Under the pieces are notes generated by a model that was not told the DNA's origin, did not search any database, and saw only the letters and a list, made by a program, of their open reading frames with translations. From Gnetum montanum (taxonomy: Eukaryota > Streptophyta > Gnetopsida > Gnetales > Gnetaceae), in assembly GCA_015680685.1 (NCBI GenBank), contig MNCI01004246.1, positions 29,301-65,955 of the forward strand: a DNA stretch of 36,655 nt, written 5' to 3'. Positions 1 to 8,708 of the stretch are shown piece after piece. How positions within the stretch are numbered: position 1 is the stretch's first letter; each line of letters opens with the position of its first letter. A program made the position numbers and the translations under genes.

Positions 1-144
1 TTTTCCTTAACATTTTGCAATTAATTATTATTTTGTTCATTACCATCTTGACATCTACTTCATTAATGTTTTCAGTTGTCCTTTTTATCTATCTTTCTTA
101 CTCCTTTCCCTTCTTCATTCTAATGCTACCGAAGGTTCGCGATT

Positions 145-157
145 AGTCATGGGGGTA
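145..157 (+). other. Internal PPT-like G tract in element E
   Basis: AGTCATGGGGGTA is identical over 13 bases to the PPT at 725-737. It is followed by GGGCCCGC and not by an LTR start. It may prime a second plus strand or be left from module shuffling. Confidence 0.5.
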
Positions 158-724
158 CAGGGCCCGCTTTTTCGATTTTCTCCTAGCCCCGAATTTTTTT
201 GATTTTCTTCTTAACCCCTATACCTTCAGTAGTCATCAGTAACATCTTCCCAGGTCCATATTAGTGATACCACAACCTAGCCAATGGACTTACATCGAAG
301 CAAGGTATTAATTACATGATGATTCATTTACACTTGCTAATATATGATTGTGTTGTGTGTGCAAATGGCGATCATGCAAACAACAGATTAGATTTGGAGT
401 TGGAGCAAACACTTGGAATGGAGCAGCGCTGAAGCAGCTATGCAAGGAGCAAGATTGATGGCGCGCTTATGGATGGACAACAAAAAGCGCAATCTTGGCA
501 TTGGTAGCAGCAATACTTCTTTCCATCTCTCTCTTTCTCACAAGCTCCCAACAAAGGCCTGATGTCATTGTAATAAGGTGTTCACCTTTGTTGTCATGAA
601 CACTAGTTTTATCAAGTCTTGTAATAATGATTTGTTCACATGTCATCCCATTAGTTTCATTCCCCTCAATAATTCCATACCTTCCCGATATTATTGTAAG
701 GAAATCGAGGACGAGTTTTCATTC

Positions 725-737
725 AGTCATGGGGGTA
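725..737 (+). other. Polypurine tract of element E
   Basis: AGTCATGGGGGTA abuts the LTR start TGATGA at 738. Elements A and B have the same arrangement (AGTCGTGGGGGTA and AGTCGTGGGGATA), each preceded by a GAGGAYGAGTTTT block about 20 bases upstream. Confidence 0.85.
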
Positions 738-745
738 TGATGAGA

Positions 746-873
746 CGCGATATGCACAGGCCGTGATATCGCGGCAGCCGCAATATCACGGCTGCCGTGA
801 TGTCGCATCCCATGCAATATCGTGTACGTAATATCGTGTCGTCCCCTGCAATATCACGTACGCGATATCGCGG
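746..873 (+). promoter_or_regulatory. U3 array of ATATC palindromes in element E
   Basis: About seven copies of a degenerate 10-mer (consensus like GCGATATCGC, with variants CGTGATATCG, GCAATATCAC, GTAATATCGT) lie upstream of the TATA box. Bases 760-792 can fold into a hairpin with 14 pairs, one mismatch and a 3-base loop (arms GCCGTGATAT and ATATCACGGC at the outer ends). Such arrays fit enhancer or protein-binding sites; the binding protein is unknown. Confidence 0.5.
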
Positions 874-1140
874 TTCACCGCCAAATCTATAAATAAGAGG
901 CGGCACTCCCCTCATTTCCCATCCTAGCTAGAAGTAACGAAGCTCTGGCAGTTTGATCACTCTAGAGTTAGATTAATTTCCCATGTGCCCGGTGTAGGAG
1001 TCCTAGAGTGAACGACTCTTTATTCGAGCAACTTTGTACCTGAACACAAGTTATGTACAGCAATAAAGACAAACTTGATTGGATAAACCTTGCAGTGCAT
1101 GGATAGGATTTTATTTATTGTTATTTATTGCTTTCCTAGA

Positions 1141-1483
1141 ATGCGGTACGAGTACGACTTGATTACGAGCATCTAAGGATGTGTACGGCTAGTCAAAGAA
1201 TCGGCTGCTCGTCGCATGCGGTATGAGTACGACTTGATTACGAGCATTGTGACTACTTGGTAACCCAGTAGCGTATTCCAGGATCTATGCTTGGTAATCC
1301 CAGTGGTAGTCCCAGTGTGTACGGCTAGTCAAGGAATCGGCTGCTCATTGCACTTAGGCTAGTTAGGTTCTCTCACCCTTATCTCCTAGAACGTGGGATA
1401 AGTACGACTTGGCTACGGGAACCTACGAGTGTGTACGGCTAGTCAAGGAATTAGATGCTTATCACACTTAGGCTAGTTAAGTG
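1141..1483 (+). repeat. Triplicated block in the E LTR
   Basis: Three diverged copies begin at about 1141, 1216 and 1391. Each starts with GYRGTAYGAGTACGACTTG or similar and ends with GTGTACGGCTAGTCAARGAA followed by a CTGCTC/ATGCTT segment. The LTR of D has one copy (35560-35710). Copy 2 also contains two CTTGGTAAYCCCAG-type repeats. Confidence 0.7.
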
Positions 1484-1886
1484 CCTTAGTACGATCAGTT
1501 CGAGCACATGCATTACGTGTGGTGATCCCAGTAATGATTAGCGTTTGGTAGCCACAGTTGCATCGGTTCAGGGTGTGTACAGTAAGTGGGAATAGATGTT
1601 GATGCTAGTTAATATAGACTTAGGTCCTTAGTTAAAGTTAGTTAGCTTTCTCAACCCTTCACCCTTTAGCATAGGAGATAAACCTGAAAAGACCAAGGAA
1701 ATCACATACCTCGGACTTACTTAACCATACACCATGACAACAATAAGTAAGTCTGGGAAGACAATGAATGATTAACCCCAAGTGTTCCATGGGGCGTTTA
1801 GGCATTTAGTCTGCGGAGTTCGACCGGATCGTGCGTGCTACGCTCGTTTCATATGGTTGAGTGTAGGGGTACCTCACCACTCATCA

Positions 1887-2942
1887 ACAACCAATAAAAC
1901 TATGTGTAAAGCATATACTTGATGTTAAACAAAAATAATGATGTGCTTCTTTTCTCCACATGCCACATGTCACGTTCATAAATAAATTTGAATTTTTACT
2001 TTTTTTTAACAATTTTTTTTTTGTATAAGTTGCTTTTCTTTTATTCCCTACAACTAATACCCTAAACTTCCAACATGCATAACAACCACACCGAGACTCC
2101 AAATTAAGATTTGTTTGAACCTATGAGATCCTTATCAAACGCTCTACATCTTCACATGCTAAAATCACACCTAAACATCACGCAAAATTGTGCTATAGTG
2201 TAAATTCATAAATACCAAAATCACACATAAAGCATAAAGACATACTTAATAGGTGCCATTGTACCCCAATCCAACACCCTTGCTAGCAACCTCACCTATC
2301 TAACACATCACGTAGGGCTAGTGTACATAATTATGTTAGCTAAGCATGTAAAGACATCATAATCGTAACATAAAGACAAAGCCTCATAACATATAAAATA
2401 TGTTAAATCATCCCTGACAACCCATTGGAACTCCACACGTAATGTATAAATCATAAGCGTATGACCATACCTACTATCTTTGGATGGGATGCAACATTAA
2501 ACATCTTCCAAAATTTCCTTAGAAGTTAAGATGTCTTTGGGATTTAAGATGTTGGTAAAGACGTCTCACCTATAATTCTTCAACATTCTAGCAAGACGTC
2601 TTTGTAGAAAATAAAGCAATTTCAAGGAAAAATTCCAATTGTCATATATTTGAATTTGAAATGCCAATGGAAGGTGAGAGGTCATCAAAAAGAGGAATAA
2701 ATTAGCATCAAGAGCCTAAGATTGTGAGGGAATTTTGAAGAGGAAGTCCAAGAGTCATTTTGAGAAAGGAGAGTTGAGCTCTTCTTGAGCACTTTAGTGG
2801 GAAGCCATTTTTGACCATTTTGTAAGGTAGTGAAAGGAAGTTATTCTTGTATAGCTTTAAACCTTGTGTGAGAGGAAGTTGTATGAGGGTTTTAAGTACT
2901 TGTCTATCCTTAGGATATTACTTGTACATTTTCTTTTGTATT
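1887..2942. other. Flank between E and C; no gene seen
   Basis: Bases 1887-2400 are A+T-rich with no recognisable coding sequence. Bases 2480-2640 carry three AAGAYGTCT repeats. Bases 2690-2942 (a run of GAGAGG/GGAAG motifs, then CTTGTGTGAGAGGAAGTTG and a T-rich end) look like the R/U5 part of some other plant LTR. I cannot define ends or a partner. Homology to B ends at about 2943, so this is either the original insertion site or a later replacement of the C 3' half. Confidence 0.4.
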
Positions 2943-3215
2943 CTATGACATGGGGACTCACCATCAGCTTATTCATAAGAAAGCAAATTGCACTATGGTT
3001 TGTGTTCACGAGCACCTTGTATCCAAGCACATAGTGCCTTAATTCCTCCCAGGCATACACCATTGCCATTAGCACTTTCTTTGTTGTGGTGTAGTTCAAC
3101 TGTGCACCCACAATGCTTCAGCTCATGTATTGGATGTAGTAAGGATGTTTTTGATCATCCAACTATGTGAGCATGGCTCCCAAGTCATAGTTCAATGCGT
3201 CTGTCATGATGTGAA
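2943..3215 (-). pseudogene. RNase H fragment of element C
   Basis: The reading GAQLNYTTTKKVLMAMVYA... and NTNHSAICFLMNK matches the RNase H of A (GAQLNYTTTEKELMMVVFA, HIDHSAIRFLMNK). The catalytic Glu in TEKEL is Lys here (TKKVL) and the Asp of IDHSA is Asn (TNHSA); both fit G-to-A transitions. The C-terminal third is missing: after MVSPHVI the frame runs into unrelated sequence at about 2942. Confidence 0.8.
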
Positions 3216-3459
3216 ATGGTTGGGACAAGTCAAGTGATCATAGAATTAGAGTTTCTACAAGCTTTTCTTTAAGTTGTTGAAATGTATTTTTGCATTCATC
3301 GGTCCATACGAATGGAGCATATTTCTTTATTAGCTCCACCAATGATTTAACAACTTAGAGAAATTCTTTATGAATTGCTAGTAGTAGCCAATGTTGCCAA
3401 GGTGTCACCAAACACCTTTAAGGGTTTCCATTTGGCCGATTATTCCTTAGATGATCCTA

Positions 3460-4090
3460 ATTTTTTTAGGGTCCATCTTAATCCTTGCTTATGAGATTCT
3501 ATGCCCCAACACAATGCATTCTTGGACCATCAGGTGGCTCTTTTTCCAATTAAGCTAAAGATTAGTCTCCACACATCTTTTAAGCACTTGCTCAAGGTGG
3601 TGTAGGGCTTCCTCAAAGGTAGCCCCATAGGTGGAGAAGTCATCCATGAAGAGTTCCACTCCACTACTAATTTACTATTGAAAAATGCTAAGGACAAGGT
3701 GTTGGAAGGTTGCAGGGGCATTGCATAAACCAAATGACATCTTTCTATATGCAAAAGTCCCCTAGGTACTCGTGAATGTAGTTTTGGCCTAATCATTTGA
3801 TGCAATTTGAATCTACTTATATCCATTATTACCATCTAGAAAGCTATAAAAGCAATGCCCAAAGATAGTGTTAATCACTTGGTCCACAAATGGTAATGGG
3901 AAATGATCTTTGTGGGTCACCATATTTAATAGCTTGAAGTCAATATAGACCCTCCACTTCCCATCTTTCTTTGGCATGATTACAAGTGGGATAATCCACT
4001 TAGTATTTGCAATGGGATAGATGAACCTTGCCTTGAGGAGTTTTTCAATCTCCTCCTTGACAATTTTCTTCAGTTTGGGATTCAACTGCT
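3460..4090 (-). pseudogene. Reverse transcriptase remnant of element C
   Basis: It begins at MNPKLKKIVKEEIEKLLKAR (4085), followed by FIYPIANTKWIIPLVIMPKK, the KWRVYIDFKLLN and DHFPLPFVDQV motifs, and the first catalytic Asp in SFLDGNNGYK. The catalytic MDD is kept in LFMDDFSTYG (about 3635-3660) but in another frame, so at least one indel lies between. Family order is gag, protease, RT, RNase H, INT. Confidence 0.85.
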
Positions 4091-4729
4091 GCTGCTGCTA
4101 CCTTTTTGACTTCATGGAAGCATTAGTATAAATGTGATACTAGCATATCCTAGAATCAATCCCAATGAGTTTAGGATATGACCAAGTAAAGGTTGTTGGC
4201 CATGTATTAACCACAGTCAACAACTTCTCTTTTTGTTTAGGAGCAAGATTGGCATTGATTATCTTTGGCTTATCATTTTTTTAAAAAGTATACTCCATGC
4301 AAAAAAGTAGAGTTTTCAACTCTAAGGATCCATGTTTGAAATTTTTAGGGATTTCCAACTCTCCCCAATCAGTGTCATCAGTTTTAGCATCAGAGAGTTG
4401 GCGATGAACTCTCTCCAGCTCATTCATGCCTTCAAGATAGGCACTTATCAAGCTCTTAGTTAGTTTCATGCAAATTGTTGAGTTGCTTTTAGGATTAGTT
4501 GTCAACCACTGGGTGCCCTCTTATTTTATGGCTATTGCATATAAGTACCTTTGTGTTTCAGACTTGTTTGCACACTTTCTACATGTTGTGATTGATGTAC
4601 TTTTTATGGCACATAGTCTCTGCACACAGTTGCACCATGTATCATTGTACGTGATGCATGGAAATCTCTTCTTCTCAATCTTTCCAAATGCATTTTCCTT
4701 GGAAATCTCCAAGGAAAGGTCTCTAATGC

Positions 4730-5138
4730 TCAACCATGCATCAATGGTGCTTAGCCAAGCCCTTCCAATGATGATTGGGAAGTCCCCCTTACAATGGTCA
4801 ACACAAATCACTAGAAAGTTAGTAGGATAGGCCCACCCATAGATGGTAGTCAGAATGTTCTCCACTAGTCCTAAGGGAATAAAGATGGACTAGTATGCTA
4901 ACTCAAAGAAAATGTTACTCTTCTTGAGTGGAGGCAGGCTCTAGGCTTTATAAATCTCATGAGAAATTATATTGATACCATAACCTGAATCTAGAAGAAC
5001 TTTACAAGGCTCATTCTTAGCAATTTGCAAATAGATTAAGAGATTCCTAGGATCAAATCTTTCCCAAGGAAGGTGGCTAACCTTTATCCAATCAATTACT
5101 ACTTGGGTTAACATGATAGTATGCACTTTAGGAGGCAT
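4730..5138 (-). pseudogene. Retroviral aspartic protease remnant of element C
   Basis: VLLDSGYGINIISHEIYKA (about 4941-5000) is the active-site loop with a DSG triad. FPIIIGRAWLSTIDAWL further on (about 4740-4790) is the second conserved strand of this family (G-R-x-W-L). Upstream is a P/Q/H/Y-rich linker; downstream, about 650 bases link to RT. In the active element it would mature the Gag-Pol polyprotein as a homodimer. Confidence 0.8.
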
Positions 5139-5569
5139 TTGGTTTGAAGGGGACTCAAGTGGATTGGATGTAGAGGATGAGAGAGAAGTAGGATTATGAG
5201 TTTCATGAGTTAATGAGGGCTTTGAAGGACTGCTAGTTTGAAGGAATGGTCCTTTTTAGGATATGGTTTCCAAACCACTCGACATAGGAGCTAGTTGTAA
5301 GTTAACAGCCTTGGTAGCATTATGTTGTTGTGGTTGGGCTAGAATTTCACCTTGCATTGATGGAGTAGGCAATAATTGGATTGAAGGTGAAGGGACATGC
5401 ATAGAAGGATGAGAAGGATGATAATGATATGGGGATTCCCCTCTAGGAGATGGAGAATGAACTTTATAATACTCAGGAGGGTAGCAGTAATGTTGGAATG
5501 AGGCATGACTAGAAGAGTCACAAAGAGACATGGGTTCTTGAACATAGTACCCATATGGATCTGGTTACT

Positions 5570-7512
5570 TGTAAGGGTACTGCTGCCTAAGTGGTGGTAT
5601 CCCCCATGACTGTGCATATTGCCACTACTGATACTGCTCAAATGGTTGTGGTGGAGCTCCACTTAGATAATAGGTTTCTTGTTGCTAGAGGAATTGCTTG
5701 GGATTACCTTAAGGATAATGCAATCTTCTGGATTCTTGCCTTCTTACCAATCTTAGATTTAGAGTGTACACCCAAAATTCCTACAAGTGTGACACAATGG
5801 AGCAACATCGCTCAGGATGTTCATATTGGTAGATGTCACTCCCACCATCATCATCCGATTTGGACTCCACAACCTCCTCTATTGCAGTAGCTTTGCCCTT
5901 ACCCCTTTGGTGTAACTCCCTTCTCTTGTGGTCATGATTACTATACTCTTTGGATGCCTCTACTATTTTTAGAGTGGTTTGAAACTTTTCATCCAAAGAG
6001 TTCCACATTTTATCTACCTTAGGTGAAATTTCTGAAATAGACTTTTGGATCAATAAGGTCTTTTGTTGCACCACATCATCAAGTGATGCCTCCTCCTCAT
6101 TATCACAAAACTGGACTTCCCTTTTTCAGATGGAAGGATCTTGGTTATATTACTCTACACTTTCTCTGTTTCTTTTTCCTCCTTCTTCATTAGCAACCTT
6201 CTCAATGAGCTTTTGGATTTAATGGGCTCTTAGTTTTGATAGTCTCCCTTGGGCATAGACCCTAAGAGTTCTCCTCATTTCTAATCAGAGCCTATCTCTA
6301 ATATGGCAAAACTACTTCCTTTAAGAGTAACCATGTCTAGGACATCAGTGAAAAAGAGAATAGTACCTACCCATGGTTGCATCCAAGGGTTCATGTGTTC
6401 CTTGTCCCCAACCTTGGATCTGCTTTCTTAAGTTGGATACTCAAGAGGACGTTTGATACTTATCATTGAATAGTTCAAGCATTGTAGTAGATCTACGAAT
6501 TTATTCTCGCTCTAAGTAATAGGACCAACTTTTAGCTTCTTTTATGAGTGTCCTAGGAAACAACTTAAGTTTTTGCCATTCGTTCTCAATGTTCTACAGG
6601 GCATATGCATTGTGAAAGGCTTGTAGGTGGTTCTACAAATCTGTGTTGTATCCCCCTTCAAACTTGGGAATATTGTTCATATCCAACCTCTTTATTCGAC
6701 TATACTTCACATGCCTTATTGGAATTCTCATTGCGTTTGCAATGTTCAACATATTTCAAGTAGCAAGTAAAGGCTCATCATAATCATGGACTCTGTGATG
6801 GCCATGATGCCTATGATACCTATTTCTTCTCTCATGGTTGTGAGCCTCCCATGATTGCTCATGCCCTTGATCTTGACTAGTTTGACAGGACCTATGATCA
6901 CAATCATCTCTATCCCATTGGTCACCTTCATCATGGTCACATCCTCTACAGCTTCGATTGAAGCTAGAGGAGGAAGAAGAGGATGATGAAGATGAAGAAG
7001 GAGGAGGACCAACACTGTGGTGCCTACCACTATCTCTTTAGTGGTCACATCCATGACCATCATCATGATTCTTATCCTTGTTCCTGTCATGGCTTCCACC
7101 TTTGGATCCTCCATGATCATGGGACCCATGATTATTTGAATTAGGATTGTTTACACTCGACTGTAAATTCTAGTTCAAGTCCCCTTCATGAAAACCAAGG
7201 GAAGGAGAGTTAGTGAAATGAGAATCCCTAGAGAAGGGATCCTCATTGCCTTTTTGGCCTTGCAAGAATAAGGAGTTATTGAACTATTTCCCCTTCTCAA
7301 CTTGTAGTGCTTGTCCTACTCTCGATCAATTTTATGTTGTGCTTTGGTGGGATGGTAATCCTTAGAGTCATGATCTTACACAACGTACTCAACATGGAGC
7401 CCTTGGATGCCTAACCTTATAAGAGTTTGTTGGAGCATCATAGAAACTAATTAATTGGGCAACAACACATTGTTGTTCTCTATGTCCCTCCACTACATCT
7501 AGTTGTCCTGGT
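5570..7512 (-). pseudogene. gag of element C, main part
   Basis: From 7512 leftwards: continuation of the N-terminal region; a basic/acidic, His- and Ser-rich stretch (about 6850-7120); the capsid-like core with RIKRLDMNNIPKFEGGY (about 6670), NEWQKLKLFPRTLIKEAKSW (about 6560), EPLDATMGRYYSLFH (about 6370) and RAH-type helix; and a zinc-knuckle region with DIYQYEHPERCC (about 5805-5845), where Cys positions are partly Tyr. Many in-frame stops. It keeps about 700 bases of capsid that B has lost. The first 151 bases of the gene lie beyond element A at 22176-22326. Confidence 0.8.
7508..7512. repeat. Left target-site duplication of element A (CTGGT)
   Basis: CTGGT directly precedes the LTR start at 7513 and recurs at 22171-22175 after the LTR end. 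Joining the flanks gives sequence collinear with B gag at about 33890-33900. Five bases is the usual duplication for Ty3/Gypsy integrase. Confidence 0.93.
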
Positions 7513-8458
7513 TGATGAGCGGCTAGGTACCCCTATGCCCAACCATACGAATCACGAGTGTTCACGTGTGACTCGATCGAAATCCGTAGACTGTAAGCAC
7601 TTAACATACACCAGAGTTCTAACCAGTGAAACTTGTGTTAGAACAGTTGTTGTCATCCTAATCTCACTTGTGAAGTTCTCTTTACGATGGTTAAGTGAGA
7701 CTAAGGCTAATGATTTTTATATCTTTTTTAATTATCTTTTTTGGTGACTAATTGAAGTATGAAAGGTAAGGAATAAACTATTTTCTAATCTCTAATTACC
7801 CTAGTTTGTATTCTAACTACTCCTAGCATAAGTATCTGGTCCCATCTTTCGAGCACATTCTGAGCAGTTCCTAACACTATTGGGCTACCAGACGTTAAGC
7901 GTCACTGGGTTTACCAAGTGTTTGGATTACGTTTGAGATGGTTGTACTTATGTGTTTAACGAACTAGGAATGAACAATAACGATTGAAATTACAATAATG
8001 AAAACATGAATAATCAACAAGTAAATAATAAAGCATAAACACATGTAAACTATTAAAGCAACAAGTAATTAATAAAGCATAAACACATTAAACTATGAAT
8101 GCATGAAATAACTAAGTCCAAATGCTACAAGGTATGCTTGAACAGTTCATCTTTATTACTGTCATGCCAATGGGCTTAGATACATCAGCGCTCGAATAAA
8201 GATTCGTTCACTTTTCTTACACCTACTATAGGCACTTGGAAAATATTCTATCTATTGCGGGAGCAAACTGCAAGAGCTTCGCTACAACTACTCAAAAAGA
8301 TGCCTAAATGAGGCGGAAGTCCCTCATATTTATAGGCCGGGAAGGGTGGCTGCGTAAATGGGGCCACATCAACGTAGGGTGGCTACGTCGACGGGCCTGC
8401 ATCGACACGGCCATGTATACGCGGCCCAATCGATGCATTAACTTTTGACACTTCATCA
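7513..8458 (-). repeat. 3' LTR of element A (946 bp)
   Basis: In + orientation it runs TGATGAGCGG...CTTCATCA; the partner is 21224-22170. On the - strand: U3 with RTCGACG and GTATACGC motifs (about 8340-8440), TATA box at 8328-8334, conserved R motif at 8264-8280, AATAAAG at 8151-8157, and a U5 with two GGTARCCCAR-type repeats (about 7880-7925). Confidence 0.95.
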
Positions 8459-8471
8459 TACCCCCACGACT
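8459..8471 (-). other. Polypurine tract of element A
   Basis: Read on the - strand: AGTCGTGGGGGTA, directly before the LTR start TGATGA. It primes plus-strand synthesis in this group. Confidence 0.88.
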
Positions 8472-8708
8472 GAGCAAAAACTCATCCTCAAGTTACTTTA
8501 CAATTTGGAAGGTATGGATTCTTATTTACAACACACATAACTTAAACACATAAATGACACACACATGAAACAACATGAATTTACCAAGTGCCCGAGTTAC
8601 AGAGGAGGATAAATTACAGAAATGGCAATGTTCAGAGATAAAATTGAACACCTCGCTGGTCCTGGAGCCTCTGCAGTGTAGGATGATGCACAAAATTGCT
8701 GGGGAAGA

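Larger units (their letters stand above)
1..1886 (+). mobile_element. Element E: 3' end of a Ty3/Gypsy (OTA clade) LTR retrotransposon
   Basis: Only the last 737 bases of the internal region and the complete 3' LTR lie in the window; the rest is off the left edge. Orientation follows from a PPT directly before an LTR that starts TGATGA and ends TCATCA, and from a TATA box reading on the + strand. No coding domain is recognisable in bases 1-737. A 13-base copy of the PPT (145-157) lies 580 bases upstream of the functional one. LTR motifs (GAAGCTCTGGCAGTTTG after the TATA box; TATGGTTGAGTGTAGGGG near the end) are shared with elements A, B, C and D, which places E in the same group but a different family from A, B and C. 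Confidence 0.85.
738..1886 (+). repeat. 3' LTR of element E (1149 bp)
   Basis: The LTR starts TGATGA and ends TCATCA. It holds a TATA box (TATAAATA, 888-895), the conserved R-region motif at 939-955, CTTTATTCGAGC, and a poly(A) signal AATAAAG at 1062-1068. U3 (about 746-873) is packed with copies of a 10-base ATATC palindrome. U5 contains a triplicated block (1141-1483). The U5 end (about 1810-1886) keeps the group-wide GCGGAGTTCGACCGGATC and TATGGTTGAGTGTAGGGG sequences. It is about 350 bp longer than the related LTR of D, mainly because of the triplication. Confidence 0.88.
2943..7512 (-). mobile_element. Element C, left part: gag-pol remnant without INT, ORF3 or 3' LTR
   Basis: Same family as B. 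From 7512 leftwards it carries the rest of gag, a zinc-knuckle region, protease, RT and the start of RNase H, then stops at about 2943, where alignment to B (about 30050) ends abruptly within RNase H (after ...MVSPHVI). Its gag continues to the right of element A at 22171-22326, and its PBS and 5' LTR follow at 22462-23354. All domains contain stops and frameshifts. Confidence 0.85.

Noticed and set aside
4468-4830. 120-codon + strand open frame
   Set aside because: It is the antisense of the protease-RT linker of element C; the - strand matches A and B at protein level.
6746-7129. 127-codon - strand frame rich in Met/Ile/Val
   Set aside because: It is an off-frame reading of the His/Asp/Arg-rich part of C gag; the correct frame matches B (RDKDKHHNDDHGYDH).
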